This document shows, one piece after another, positions 29,291-38,781 of a stretch of DNA of 64,000 nucleotides. The translations under genes were made by a program, and so were the position numbers. Position 1 is the stretch's first letter. Each line of letters opens with the position of its first letter. The stretch is taken from contig NZ_CP132359.1 in the NCBI RefSeq assembly GCF_030758975.1, positions 3,848,009 to 3,912,008 on the forward strand. The letters are read 5' to 3'. Below the pieces are notes generated by a model that did no database searches, was not told the DNA's origin, and saw only the letters and a list, made by a program, of their open reading frames with translations. Source of the DNA: Bosea beijingensis. GTDB lineage: Bacteria; Pseudomonadota; Alphaproteobacteria; Rhizobiales; Beijerinckiaceae.

Positions 29291-30685
29291 ATGGCCGATT
29301 TTCTCCGCCATGTCACGCGCACAGCGCGCTCAGATGTATGGACAATACCCGTGACGAAAACGTCGACTTATGTTCGCGAAACGGCGATCAACGCTCTCGA
29401 CAGGTTTTTCGCGTCTCATGTGAACCGTTCAATCGGCGAGAATTATAAGCCCCCGCGCCAGCGGCCGGGCGAACAATCTTCGACGCGCTATCAGATCTGC
29501 TCCCGATGCATCATGGATACGTCGGATCCCGAGATTTCGTTTGACGAAAACGGTATCTGCAACCACTGCCTCTCCTACGACGCCACGATCGAGCAATACG
29601 TCAAGCGCGGACCGGAGGGCTGGGCCGAGCTGGAAGCGATCGCGCAGCGCATCCGCGAGGAGGGCCGCGGCAAGAAATACGATTGCATCATCGGTCTCAG
29701 CGGCGGCGTCGATTCGACCTACGTCGCCTATGTCGTGGTGAAGAAGCTCGGGCTTCGTCCGCTCGCCATCCATCTCGACAATGGCTGGAATACCGAGATC
29801 GCGGTCAGCAACATCGAGAACGTCGTCACGAAGCTCGGCATCGACCTCTATACCGAGGTGCTGAACTGGGAGGAATTCCGCGGCCTGCAGGCCGCCTTCG
29901 TCCGCTCGGGCGTTCCCGACTGCGAGATTCCGACCGACCACGCGATCACCGCCGTGCTCTATCGCGTGGCCATGGAGCAGGGTGTCCGCTTCATCATGGG
30001 CGGCTCCAACTATGCGACGGAGCAGATGGTTCCGCGCACATGGTCGGACGGGCATTCGGACTGGCGCTATATCCGCACCATCGGGGAAAAGTTCGGAGCC
30101 GGCCCGCTTCGCACCTATCCGCACTACACGTTCTTCGACTACGCCGTGCTCTGGCCAGCGATCAAGCACATGGAAATGGTCTATGTGCTCAACTACTTCG
30201 AATACAACAAGTTCGAGGCTCTCGACCTGATGAAGTCGGAGCTCGGCTGGGTCTCGTATGGCGACAAGCACCACGAGTCGATCTACACGCGCTTCTACCA
30301 GACGCAGTATCTCTTCACGAAGTTCGGCGCCGACAAGCGCCGGCCGCATCTGTCCTGCCTGATCAACGACCATCGCATGACGCGCGACGAGGCGCTTGCC
30401 GCGATTCAGAAGCCGCCCATCGCCGAGGAACAGGCCAAGATCGACCGGCAATTCGTGCTGAAGAAGCTCGGCATCTCGGACGCGGAATACGAAGATCTCC
30501 TGAAGAAGCCCCCCATCTCGCTGTGGGATTTCGACACCGACACGAAGTATCGGCCGCGCTACTACTATCCGGCTCTCCGGCTGGCGAAGGTCGCGCAAAA
30601 CCCCGTCGTGAGCTTCAAGGGATGGTTCGTCCCGCGCGCACGCGGCGTTGCACGGCGGATCCGACGCAAACTCGGTGGGGCATGA
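29291..30685 (+). CDS. wbpG: N-acetyl sugar amidotransferase (WbpG/PseA family)
   Basis: A 464-residue protein. The core begins at about residue 67 with YQICSRCIMDTSDPEISF and GICNHC, two CxxC zinc pairs. The ATP-PP motif IIGLSGGVDSTYVAYVV follows and TDHAITA comes later. In Pseudomonas WbpG, with HisH2 and HisF2, forms the 3-acetamidino group on a 2,3-diacetamido uronic acid. The first 65 residues have no counterpart I recognise and lie in lower-GC DNA; there is no good ribosome site at 29291, so a GTG near 29419 could be the real start. Confidence 0.87.
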   Translation: MADFLRHVTRTARSDVWTIPVTKTSTYVRETAINALDRFFASHVNRSIGENYKPPRQRPGEQSSTRYQICSRCIMDTSDPEISFDENGICNHCLSYDATIEQYVKRGPEGWAELEAIAQRIREEGRGKKYDCIIGLSGGVDSTYVAYVVVKKLGLRPLAIHLDNGWNTEIAVSNIENVVTKLGIDLYTEVLNWEEFRGLQAAFVRSGVPDCEIPTDHAITAVLYRVAMEQGVRFIMGGSNYATEQMVPRTWSDGHSDWRYIRTIGEKFGAGPLRTYPHYTFFDYAVLWPAIKHMEMVYVLNYFEYNKFEALDLMKSELGWVSYGDKHHESIYTRFYQTQYLFTKFGADKRRPHLSCLINDHRMTRDEALAAIQKPPIAEEQAKIDRQFVLKKLGISDAEYEDLLKKPPISLWDFDTDTKYRPRYYYPALRLAKVAQNPVVSFKGWFVPRARGVARRIRRKLGGA

Positions 30686-32070
30686 CGCAGCAACCGCCTT
30701 CCGAGCGTTCCGGCGCTGCGGGCATGTCTCTTGCCGCAGAACCCAACGCTCGGCCCCGCCGGGTCTGCATCATCTCGCTGACATCGGTGGTCCAGGAGCC
30801 CCGGGTCCTGCGTCAGATCCGGGCCTTCCTGGAAAAAGGCTGGCAGGTGACCGTGGTCGGGTACGGCCGCGGCAAGCCGATCCCCGATAACTGGGACTTC
30901 GTCGAGGCCGATCTCAGCCTCCTGCCGGATAGTTCCGGCCGCGTGAGGCCGCCGGAAACCCGCAGGATCCGGCATATGATCCTGTCGGATCCTCTGGCCG
31001 CCGCGCGCCGCATCTCGGAAATTCTCCTCGTCCATGCCAAGCGGGCCGTGCCGAAGCTGCGCGTGAGGCTGCCCCTCACCTCCCCAAGAGCCCGGCCCTG
31101 GTCATGGCGCGAGGCGCGAAAGCATTTCTATCGCGACAAGGCGACGCGGAACCTGAAAAGGCATCTGATCGCGAAAATTCCGCCGTGCGACCTCGTCATA
31201 GCGCATGACTATTTCACCTATATCCTGGCGGATGACGTCGCAAAGCGCCGCGGTGCGAGGCTCGGCCTCGATTGTCACGAATACGCGCTCCAGCAATATG
31301 ATTACGAGAACAACCCTGATCGTAACGCCCGGAATGAGTGGCTGACGGTCACCCGGCCCTATGTCGATGCGTTGCAGCGCCATTATTTCAAGAGCGCGGA
31401 CGTCGTCAGCACCGTCTGCGACGGGATCGCGGACCTCCTGGCCGCAGATTACGAGCTCGCGCAGCGCCCGATCGTCGTCAGATCGACGCCCTTCTTCGAG
31501 AAAATGCCGTTCAGGCCCTGCGGCGAGACGATCGAGATCGTCTATCACGGGCTGATCACCCCCACCCGCAATCTCGATGTCGCCGTGCGCGCACTGGTCC
31601 TGTGCCGCGAAGAATTCCGGCTGACGATGCGCGGGCCTGCCGATCCGAACTACGATCGGAAATTGCTGGACCTCGCGAAGCAGCTCGGCGTGGCGCATCG
31701 GTTCACGATCGCGCCTCCTGTCCCGTTCGCGGACCTCGTCGCATCGGCCAACCAGGCCGATATCGGCTATTTCGCCTTCGACGTCTTTTCCAATCAGCGG
31801 AAATACACGCTCCCGAACAAGTTCTTCGAGTACATCATGTCGGGCCTGGCCCTGGTCGTGATGGATGTCCCGGAGCTTTCAAAAATCATCCGCGAGCACA
31901 AGAACGGCCGGCTCGTCGCCACGTTCGATGCCGAATCGGTCGCCAATGCGATCAACAGCCTGACGCGCCGCGACATCGAGGAGATGAAGAGGAACTCGCT
32001 GAAGGCTGCCGAGAGCCTTTGCTGGGAGGCCGAGCAGAAGGTTTTCGTCGAGGGCTACCGGATATCCTGA
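30682..32070 (+). CDS. GT4-family glycosyltransferase
   Basis: A 462-residue GT-B protein. The ATG at 30682 overlaps the wbpG stop by four bases; the long upstream frame is a wbpG shadow. Motifs are ISLTSVVQEPRVLRQIRAF, the acceptor-side LGLDCHEYALQQY and the donor-side NKFFEYIMSGLALVVMDVPE. It is a third paralogue of the 9257/27966 type, with an insertion of about 50 residues after residue 80. Last gene of the polysaccharide locus. Confidence 0.85.
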   Translation: MTQQPPSERSGAAGMSLAAEPNARPRRVCIISLTSVVQEPRVLRQIRAFLEKGWQVTVVGYGRGKPIPDNWDFVEADLSLLPDSSGRVRPPETRRIRHMILSDPLAAARRISEILLVHAKRAVPKLRVRLPLTSPRARPWSWREARKHFYRDKATRNLKRHLIAKIPPCDLVIAHDYFTYILADDVAKRRGARLGLDCHEYALQQYDYENNPDRNARNEWLTVTRPYVDALQRHYFKSADVVSTVCDGIADLLAADYELAQRPIVVRSTPFFEKMPFRPCGETIEIVYHGLITPTRNLDVAVRALVLCREEFRLTMRGPADPNYDRKLLDLAKQLGVAHRFTIAPPVPFADLVASANQADIGYFAFDVFSNQRKYTLPNKFFEYIMSGLALVVMDVPELSKIIREHKNGRLVATFDAESVANAINSLTRRDIEEMKRNSLKAAESLCWEAEQKVFVEGYRIS

Positions 32071-32078
32071 GCTCACGG

Positions 32079-32106
32079 GATCCCGGCCGCCGGGCGAAGC
32101 CGGGTC
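32079..32106 (+). terminator. Possible terminator hairpin at the end of the polysaccharide locus
   Basis: GA(T)CCCGGC at 32079-32087 can pair with GCCGGGTC at 32099-32106 across an 11-nt loop, 8 bp after the last glycosyltransferase. No U-tract follows, so it would be imperfect as an intrinsic terminator. Confidence 0.35.
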
Positions 32107-32224
32107 ATCATCACCGCCAACGCACTGTGCGTTTTCGCCTGCTGCCACGCCAGCCGGCCTATGCCAGATTGCTCCGTCACTGCCGAAGCAACGGGCAGGC
32201 CTGCAACGGAACGCTGGAAACGCC

Positions 32225-33889
32225 ATGCCCGATACCGCATCGACCGCGCGTCGCCTGATCGGCTCGTTCGACTATGTCGTCATCGGGGCGGGCTCGGCCG
32301 GCTGCATCGTCGCCAACCGGCTGGCGGCCAATCCGAAGAACAGGGTGCTGGTGCTCGAAGCCGGCGGCATGGACGACTGGGTCTGGTTCCACATCCCGGT
32401 CGGCTATCTCTTCGCCATCGGCAATCCCCGCGCCGACTGGTTGTTCCAGACCGAGCCGCAGGCCGGGCTCGGCGGGCGGGCGCTGGCCTATCCGCGCGGC
32501 AAGGTCGTCGGCGGCTCCTCGGCGATCAACGCCATGGTCTATATGCGCGGCCAGGCCGCCGACTATGACGGCTGGCGCCAGCGCGGCCTGGCCGGCTGGG
32601 GCTGGGACGACGTCCTGCCCTATTTCCTGCGGCATGAGGACCATATGGCGCCGCCACCGGGCGGGCTGCACAAGGCCGGCGGTGAATGGCGCGTCGAGCA
32701 TCCGCGCGTGCGCTGGGCGATCCTCGATGCGATCCGGGACGCGGCGGAAGCCGCGGGCATCGCCAAGATCCTGGATTTCAACACCGGCGACAATGAAGGC
32801 TCGTCCTATTTCCAGGTGAACCAGCGGCGGGGCCGGCGTTTGAGCGCCTATCGCGCCTTCCTGAAACCGATGCTCGAACGGCACAACCACGACAATCTCA
32901 GGCTGGAGACGGGCGTCCATGTCGAGCGCATCCTGTTCGAGAACGGCCGGGCGAAGGCCGTCGAATTCACCCATGCCCTGGGTACGGCGAGCGAGGAGAG
33001 GCTGAAGGTCGAGATCAACGGCGAGGTCGTGCTCTCGGCCGGGGCCGTCGCCTCGCCGCTCCTGCTGGAACGCTCCGGCATCGGCAGCGGGTCGCGACTG
33101 CAGGGCTTCGGCATCGAGACGCTGGTCGATGCGCCCGGCGTCGGCGAGAACCTGCAGGACCATCTCCAGATCCGGCCGATCTACAAGGTCCATGGCGTCA
33201 AGACGCTGAATAGCGACTACGCCAAGCTCTGGCGCCGGCCGCTGATGGCGCTGGAATGGGCCGCCTTACGCACGGGACCGCTGACGATGGCGCCTTCGCA
33301 GGTCGGCGCCTTCGCCAAGTCCTCCCAGCAATACGCCACCGCAAACCTGCAATATCATTTCCAGCCGCTCTCGCTCGATAGCTGGGGCTCGGGGCTCCAC
33401 CCGTTCGACGCCTTCACCGCGAGCGTCTGCAATCTCAGGCCGTCGAGCCGCGGCAGCGTGCATCTGCGCTCGGCCGACCCGCGCGACAATCCGGTCATCT
33501 CGCCGAATTATTTCGATACGGAGGAGGACCGGCAGGTCGCGATCGACGCGATGAAGCTGACGCGCCGGATCGTGGCGCAGGCACCGCTCGCCCGCTTCCG
33601 CCCGGAAGAGCACATGCCGGGCGATGCCGCCCAATCGGACGAAGCCCTGCTGGAAGCCGCCGCCAAGCTCGGCACCACGATCTTCCACCCCGTCGGCACG
33701 GCGCGGATGGGCAGCGACGACGATCCGGGCGCGGTTCTCGACGGGCGGCTCAGGGTGCGCGGCGTCGAGGGCCTGCGCGTCATCGACGCTTCGGTGATGC
33801 CGACGATCACCTCCGGCAACACCGCCAATCCGACGATGATGATCGCCGAGAAGGGCGTGGCGATGCTGAAGGAAGACGCGCGCCGCTAA
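32225..33889 (+). CDS. GMC-family FAD oxidoreductase (choline/alcohol dehydrogenase-like)
   Basis: A 554-residue flavoenzyme. The N-terminal FAD site is YVVIGAGSAGCIVANRL, followed by LEAGG, and GMC signature 1 is YPRGKVVGGSSAINAMVYMR. The C-terminal active-site His is in FHPVGTARMG, and NTANPTMMIAEK follows. It oxidises a primary alcohol. The exact substrate (choline, alkyl alcohol or polyethylene glycol type) cannot be fixed, and no betaine aldehyde dehydrogenase gene is adjacent. It stands alone, 154 bp after the polysaccharide locus. Confidence 0.85.
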   Translation: MPDTASTARRLIGSFDYVVIGAGSAGCIVANRLAANPKNRVLVLEAGGMDDWVWFHIPVGYLFAIGNPRADWLFQTEPQAGLGGRALAYPRGKVVGGSSAINAMVYMRGQAADYDGWRQRGLAGWGWDDVLPYFLRHEDHMAPPPGGLHKAGGEWRVEHPRVRWAILDAIRDAAEAAGIAKILDFNTGDNEGSSYFQVNQRRGRRLSAYRAFLKPMLERHNHDNLRLETGVHVERILFENGRAKAVEFTHALGTASEERLKVEINGEVVLSAGAVASPLLLERSGIGSGSRLQGFGIETLVDAPGVGENLQDHLQIRPIYKVHGVKTLNSDYAKLWRRPLMALEWAALRTGPLTMAPSQVGAFAKSSQQYATANLQYHFQPLSLDSWGSGLHPFDAFTASVCNLRPSSRGSVHLRSADPRDNPVISPNYFDTEEDRQVAIDAMKLTRRIVAQAPLARFRPEEHMPGDAAQSDEALLEAAAKLGTTIFHPVGTARMGSDDDPGAVLDGRLRVRGVEGLRVIDASVMPTITSGNTANPTMMIAEKGVAMLKEDARR

Positions 33890-33934
33890 CGCCTGCCGCG
33901 CCGGGCGGCTTTGAATTGCCGCAAACCGCAATCT

Positions 33935-34477
33935 ATGAATCGGATCGCGATGCCCGACGATCTTCCGCCCTCGCCTGCGCCGGAGCGCGCTCCGTTCACC
34001 CGCGGATTGCTCGCGGTCCTGCGCGCCGTCATCACCGTCTTCGTCATCCTCGACGAGTTCCTGCGGCCGCTCTACCGGCCGCTGCTGCGCCGGCTCGCGG
34101 AGCTGCGCATCATGCGCCGGCTGGAGGAGCGTGTCGCGTCGCTGCCGCGCGCCCTCGTTCTGCTGGCGCTGGCGATCCCCTTCGCCATCGCCGAGCCCTT
34201 GAAGCTGTTTGGCCTGCTGCTCTTCGCACGCGGGCAGTTCTGGGCCGGCCTGGTGGTGACCGCCTTCGCGCATCTGACGAGCTTCGTCTTCGTCGAGCGC
34301 ATCTACCATGCCGGGCGCGACAAGCTGCTGAGCTATCGCTGGTTCGCCTGGTTCATGGGGCAGGTGGTGCGCGTGCGTGATCGCGTGCTCGGCTGGGTCC
34401 GCGCCACGGCCGCCTATGCGATGGCGATGCGGACGCGCGACGCCGTGCGCCACTGGTGGCGGACGATGCGGGCCTGA
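33935..34477 (+). CDS. Small integral membrane protein of unknown function
   Basis: A protein of about 180 residues. The frame runs from a TTG at 33911, but ATGs at 33935 and 33950 are more likely starts. There are about three hydrophobic segments, near residues 20-40 (AVITVFVILDEF), 70-95 (LVLLALAIPFAIAEPLKLFG) and 100-120 (FWAGLVVTAFAHLTSFVFVE). The C-terminal third is basic and probably cytoplasmic. I do not recognise a named family. It follows the GMC gene by 45 bp and may be cotranscribed with it. Confidence 0.65.
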   Translation: MNRIAMPDDLPPSPAPERAPFTRGLLAVLRAVITVFVILDEFLRPLYRPLLRRLAELRIMRRLEERVASLPRALVLLALAIPFAIAEPLKLFGLLLFARGQFWAGLVVTAFAHLTSFVFVERIYHAGRDKLLSYRWFAWFMGQVVRVRDRVLGWVRATAAYAMAMRTRDAVRHWWRTMRA

Positions 34478-34487
34478 ATTCAGGCCC
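34470..34487. terminator. Palindrome spanning two convergent stop codons
   Basis: GGGCCTGAATTCAGGCCC is an 18-bp perfect palindrome that contains both the TGA of the membrane protein gene and the TGA of the convergent MFS gene. It could serve as a bidirectional terminator, but it has no spacer loop or flanking T-tract. Confidence 0.35.
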
Positions 34488-35697
34488 GGCGGCGCGCCAG
34501 CAGCATGAGCGAGCCGGCGGCAAGCGCAGAAAAACCGATCAGCAGCACCGTCGAGAGCATGACGCCGCCCCGCTCCAGCGAGACGGCGAAGACGAGCGGC
34601 GCCGCCGCCTTGATGACAAGGCCGGGCGCCGAGAGCTTGCCCATGGTCGCACCGAAGCCGACCGGACCGAAGAGCTGGAGCGGCACGGTGCCGCGTACGA
34701 TCGAACTCAGCCCCATGCTGATGCCGAAGGCGATGGCGAAGAGCCCGGCGACGACCGGCATCGAGCCGCCGATCAGGAGCAACACCAGACCGAGCGGCAT
34801 GAGCCAGGCCGAGACCCAGGCCGTGGTCACCGGCGAGAGGCTGCGGCCGAACAGCATCTCGGCGAGGCGTCCGGCGACCTGCGACGGGCCGAGCATCGCG
34901 CCGATGCCGACCGCGACGGCCGCGCTGAGCCCAAAGCCCTGCAGCAGCGCCAGCATATGAACGGCCATGGCCGAGACGACGAAGCCCTGGAGCGAGAAGG
35001 CCAGCGCCAGCAGCAGGAAAGCACGGCGGCGCGCATCGCCATGGAGATAAGCCAGCTCCGGCTCCCGCGGGGCTGGCACTGCCGCATCTGCGGCCTGCGC
35101 GACGACCGGCCGCTTCACCCGCCCAGGCAGGAAAAACAGGTGCAAGGGCAGGCAAACCAGGATCTGCGAGAGGCCGTAGAGCCGATAAACGCCGCGCCAG
35201 TCGAACATCCCGAGCAGGCTCGAGGTCAGCGGCCAGAACAAGGTCGAGGCGAAGCCGCCGATCAGGGTGAGTTGGCTGATGGCGCGGCGCGCCTGACTGC
35301 CGCGCGCCTGAGTCAGCGCGGCGAAGGCGGCATCGTAGAACACGGCCGTGGTCACCGCCTGCAAGGCGACCATCGCGAAGGTATAGCTGACGATGCCGCG
35401 CGCCTCCGCCAGCGCGAACAGCGAGAGGCCGGCCAGCGCCGAACCGATCGTCATCACCAGCCGGGTGCCATAGCGGTCGATCAGGCTGCCGGTGACGGGC
35501 GCGACCGCGCCACCCAGCAAAAGGCCGATCGCGAAACCGCCGAAGGTCCACTCCGGAGCCCAGCCGAAATCGGCGGTCATGCGCGGCGCCAGCACGGTGA
35601 AGGCGTAGAACAGCGTGCCGTAGCCGAAGACCTGGGTGATCCCGAGCGCGGGGATCAGCGAAGGGCCGCCCGGCCGGAACAATCTGGGCGAAGCCAT
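34480..35697 (-). CDS. MFS transporter (monocarboxylate-type)
   Basis: About 405 residues and 12 predicted membrane helices. The loop 2-3 motif is GSLIDRYGTRLVMTIGSALA, close to the MFS signature. The ATG at 35697 with ribosome site AGGTGG is preferred over the GTG at 35706. It lies 19 bp downstream of a 2-hydroxyacid dehydrogenase gene on the same strand, so it may import the hydroxy- or keto-acid that the enzyme handles. Substrate not determinable. Confidence 0.8.
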   Translation of the reverse strand: MASPRLFRPGGPSLIPALGITQVFGYGTLFYAFTVLAPRMTADFGWAPEWTFGGFAIGLLLGGAVAPVTGSLIDRYGTRLVMTIGSALAGLSLFALAEARGIVSYTFAMVALQAVTTAVFYDAAFAALTQARGSQARRAISQLTLIGGFASTLFWPLTSSLLGMFDWRGVYRLYGLSQILVCLPLHLFFLPGRVKRPVVAQAADAAVPAPREPELAYLHGDARRRAFLLLALAFSLQGFVVSAMAVHMLALLQGFGLSAAVAVGIGAMLGPSQVAGRLAEMLFGRSLSPVTTAWVSAWLMPLGLVLLLIGGSMPVVAGLFAIAFGISMGLSSIVRGTVPLQLFGPVGFGATMGKLSAPGLVIKAAAPLVFAVSLERGGVMLSTVLLIGFSALAAGSLMLLARRRA

Positions 35698-35716
35698 CGC
35701 CGCCACCTGCTGCCGC

Positions 35717-36688
35717 TCAGACGATCTGGTTGCGCAGGCCCGCTTCGCCGCGTCCGAGACGATCCAGATTATCGAGAAGGATATCGATCACGTTGCCCTC
35801 ATAGGCACGGGTCTCGCCAGCGCTGTGCGGCGTGACGATGACTTGCGGCATGCGCCAGAAGGGCGAGTTCGACGGAAGCGGCTCCTCATGGAAGCAATCG
35901 AGCCCGGCGCCGGCGATGCCGCCGTTGCCGAGCGCGTCGAGCAGGGCCATCTCGTCGACGACGCGGCCGCGCGCGACGTTGATCAGGTAAGCGGAAGGCT
36001 TCATCGCGCCGAGAATGCGGGCATCGATCAGCCCTTCCGTCTCCGGCGTCAACGGGCAGGTCAGCGCGACGAAATCGGCCTGCGCCACCGTCTGGGCCAG
36101 CTTGTCCGGATGGACGACCGCCTCGACATGCGGCTGCGGCTCGGCGCTGCGGCGCACGCCGATGACGCGCATGTCGAAGGCGCTCGCGAGCTTCGCAAGT
36201 CTCAGGCCGATGCGGCCGAGCCCGACGATGACCAGCGTCTTGCCGCCGAGTTCATCCTCGCGCAGCGCGCGGTCCCCGATCATCGGGCGCCAGACCTGCT
36301 TCGCCTGGTTGTCTCGGGCGAAATGGATCTGGCGGGTCAGCGCCAGGATCAGCGAGATCGCATGCTCGGCCACCGCCCGCTCATTGCCGCCCTGGGCGCT
36401 GGCGAGGCGCACGCCCGCGGCGCCGATCGCGGGCTTGTCGAACTGGTCGGTGCCCGCGCTGATCGACTGGATGAAGTGCAGCTTCGGCAGGCGCGGCAGC
36501 AGGTCGTTGCGCCAGAGGCCGGAAACGACGAGCACATCGGCTTCCGGCGCGCGTTCGCGCAATTCGTCCAGGCTGCGGACCTCGAAGCTTTTCGCGGCGC
36601 GGCCGCGCGTCAGGAACTCGTCGCGGAGCTGATAAGCGGCATGTGCGAAGCCGATCGTCAGGTCGCCTTCCGGCGGCAGGAATGCCAT
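35717..36688 (-). CDS. D-2-hydroxyacid dehydrogenase (NAD-dependent)
   Basis: A 323-residue enzyme. The NAD motif is VIVGLGRIGLRLAKLA and the catalytic triad residues are Arg in NVARGRVVDE, Glu in CFHEEPLP and His in VTPHSAGET. It reduces a 2-oxoacid or oxidises a D-2-hydroxyacid. The start at 36688 (MAFLPPEGDLTIGFAH) is preferred; the open frame upstream is a shadow of cobC. Cotranscription with the downstream MFS gene is likely. Confidence 0.85.
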   Translation of the reverse strand: MAFLPPEGDLTIGFAHAAYQLRDEFLTRGRAAKSFEVRSLDELRERAPEADVLVVSGLWRNDLLPRLPKLHFIQSISAGTDQFDKPAIGAAGVRLASAQGGNERAVAEHAISLILALTRQIHFARDNQAKQVWRPMIGDRALREDELGGKTLVIVGLGRIGLRLAKLASAFDMRVIGVRRSAEPQPHVEAVVHPDKLAQTVAQADFVALTCPLTPETEGLIDARILGAMKPSAYLINVARGRVVDEMALLDALGNGGIAGAGLDCFHEEPLPSNSPFWRMPQVIVTPHSAGETRAYEGNVIDILLDNLDRLGRGEAGLRNQIV

Positions 36689-36770
36689 GTGTCGTCTCTC
36701 CCCGATTCCTTCTTGGCTGGACGTTAGCGGGCGCGCCCGCTCCTGTCCCCGCATTGGCCGCATGCAAGCT

Positions 36771-37802
36771 TCACGCTGGCGGCGATGCTTCCCGGGTATC
36801 GAGGGCGAGCGCAGCGCGCAGGCGCGACCATCCGGCCTCGTCGCCCGGCAGGCCGAAGCGCAGGCGATCCGGCGCGTTCTGGAAGCGCCGGACATAGATG
36901 CCGTGGCGGCCGAGACGGGCGAAAAGAGCCGACGCAACCGGCGTTTCAAGCAGGCGGAACAGAGTCGTACCGCCAACGATTCGGCCATGGGGCGCCAGCA
37001 AGGCATCGAGGCGGGCGGCATCGCGGGCACGCTCCCGCCCGGTCTCGGCGAGCCAATTGGCATCCGACAACGCCTGCGCGCCGACATGGAGCGCGGGACC
37101 GGCAACCGACCAGGGACCGAGTGCCGCCTTGAGTCGCGCCATCTGGTGGGGCGCGCCGATGGCGAAGCCAAGCCGCAGGCCGGCGAGGCCATAGGTCTTG
37201 CCAAAGGAGCGCAGCACGATCGCCCCAACAGGCAGATCCGGCACGATGGTGGCCTCCGGCGTGAAATCGGCAAAGGCCTCGTCGACGACGAGAAACCCGC
37301 CATTGGCGGCACAATGCGCGGCGAGCCTTGTGAGCTCGGCCTGCGACAGCACGCGCCCGTCCGGATTGTTCGGGTTGACCACGACGACGGTCGTGGCTTC
37401 CTCGGCAGGCGTGGCGGTTTCGGTGACGGCATAGCCCGCCTTGCGCCAGGCATGGCCGTGCTCGGCATAGGTCGGGCCGAGGATCGCCACCGGCCCCGCT
37501 GGAGACAGACGCGGCAGCAGTTCGATCAGGATCTGCGTTCCGGGCGCCGCGACCATGTCTGCGTGGGCCGGGACCCGATAGGCTTTCCGGGCCGCTGCTA
37601 TCAGCGCCGCCTCGTCATCGGCACCGGGAAGGCGCGCCCAGAGGCTTAACGGCAGCGCCGGAAGCGGATAGGGGATCGGGTTGATCCCGGTGGAGAGATC
37701 GATCCAGGGCTGCGGCGCCTCCGGAAAGAGGGCGCGGGCCGTGGCGAGATCGCCGCCATGCCAGATACCGTCCTCAGCCACGACCCCGTCCGCGCCCCGC
37801 AT
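36771..37802 (-). CDS. cobC: L-threonine-O-3-phosphate decarboxylase (CobC, aminopropanol arm of B12)
   Basis: A 343-residue class I PLP aminotransferase-fold enzyme that makes (R)-1-amino-2-propanol phosphate for the nucleotide loop. Motifs: DLSTGINPIPYPLP, VVNPNNPDGRVL, and the PLP Lys in LRSFGKTYGLAGLRLGF. The start at 37802 is chosen (MRGADGVVAEDG). Its initiation codon shares a CATG with the divergent cobD start. The pairing with cobD fixes the function: the same small molecule is used by CobD. Confidence 0.88.
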   Translation of the reverse strand: MRGADGVVAEDGIWHGGDLATARALFPEAPQPWIDLSTGINPIPYPLPALPLSLWARLPGADDEAALIAAARKAYRVPAHADMVAAPGTQILIELLPRLSPAGPVAILGPTYAEHGHAWRKAGYAVTETATPAEEATTVVVVNPNNPDGRVLSQAELTRLAAHCAANGGFLVVDEAFADFTPEATIVPDLPVGAIVLRSFGKTYGLAGLRLGFAIGAPHQMARLKAALGPWSVAGPALHVGAQALSDANWLAETGRERARDAARLDALLAPHGRIVGGTTLFRLLETPVASALFARLGRHGIYVRRFQNAPDRLRFGLPGDEAGWSRLRAALALDTREASPPA

Positions 37803-38778
37803 GAATCTCTCCGCCAGCCTGCCGCTGCTCGTGCTCGCGCTGACCATCGAGGCGGTGTTCGGCTATCCCCAGCGCTTCTATGCCGCAATCGGCCATCCCG
37901 TCACCTGGATCGGCCGATTGATCGGCTGGCTCGATCGCGGGCTGAACCGGGAAACTGCCTCTTTCGCGCAGCGAAAGGCGATGGGCGTGCTGGCGCTCGT
38001 GCTGCTGTTCGCCGCCGTCATCGCGCTGTCGGCGCTGGTCCAGCGCCTGTGCCTCGCCCTCGGGCCGTTCGGCCTGATCCCGCTGGCCTTCCTCGCCTCG
38101 ACGCTGATCGCCCAGCGCAGCCTCTACGAACATGTCGCCCGCGTCGCCGAGGAGTTGGAGCGGGACGGGCTCGACGGCGGGCGGCGCGCCGTTTCGATGA
38201 TCGTCGGGCGTAATCCGCAGACGCTGGACGAAGCCGGCGTGTCGCGCGCCGCCATCGAAAGCCTCGCCGAGAATTTTTCGGACGGCATCGTCGCGCCCGC
38301 CTTCTGGCTGGGTGTTGGCGGCTTTCCCGGCATCGCTGCCTATAAAGCGATCAACACGGCCGATTCGATGATCGGCCACCGCACGCCGCGCCATCTCGCG
38401 TTCGGCTGGGCAGCGGCGCGGCTCGATGACCTCGTCAACCTGCCGGCCTCGCGATTGACGGCCCTGCTGCTGATCGTGTCGGCGGCGCTCGACCGATCGG
38501 CGGATGCCCGCGGAGCCTGGAAAGCCGTTCGGCGCGATGCCGGCAAGCACGGCTCGCCCAATGCCGGCTGGCCGGAAGCCGCGATGGCCGGAGCGCTCGG
38601 CCTCAGGCTCGCCGGACCGCGCGTCTATGGCGAGACCCGCGTCGAGGATCACTGGATGGGAGATGGTCGCGCCGAGGCCAGTGCAGCCGATATCCGCCGG
38701 GCGCTCACGCTGTACAAGCGCTCCTGCGGGTTGCTCTGGGGATTGGCGGCGCTATTGGCGGCTGTGGCACTGCGCTGA
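37801..38778 (+). CDS. cobD: Adenosylcobinamide-phosphate synthase (CobD/CbiB)
   Basis: A 325-residue membrane protein that attaches the aminopropanol (phosphate) arm to adenosylcobyric acid. Typical CbiB motifs: EAVFGYPQRFYAAIGHPVTWIG near the start, ENFSDGIVAPAFW in the middle, and AYKAINTADSMIGHR. Hydrophobic segments are near residues 1-20, 65-90 and 305-325. The start at 37801 overlaps that of divergent cobC, so transcripts of both genes must begin inside the other gene. It ends 3 bp before the convergent acyl-CoA dehydrogenase-like gene. Confidence 0.92.
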   Translation: MNLSASLPLLVLALTIEAVFGYPQRFYAAIGHPVTWIGRLIGWLDRGLNRETASFAQRKAMGVLALVLLFAAVIALSALVQRLCLALGPFGLIPLAFLASTLIAQRSLYEHVARVAEELERDGLDGGRRAVSMIVGRNPQTLDEAGVSRAAIESLAENFSDGIVAPAFWLGVGGFPGIAAYKAINTADSMIGHRTPRHLAFGWAAARLDDLVNLPASRLTALLLIVSAALDRSADARGAWKAVRRDAGKHGSPNAGWPEAAMAGALGLRLAGPRVYGETRVEDHWMGDGRAEASAADIRRALTLYKRSCGLLWGLAALLAAVALR

Positions 38779-38781
38779 GGC

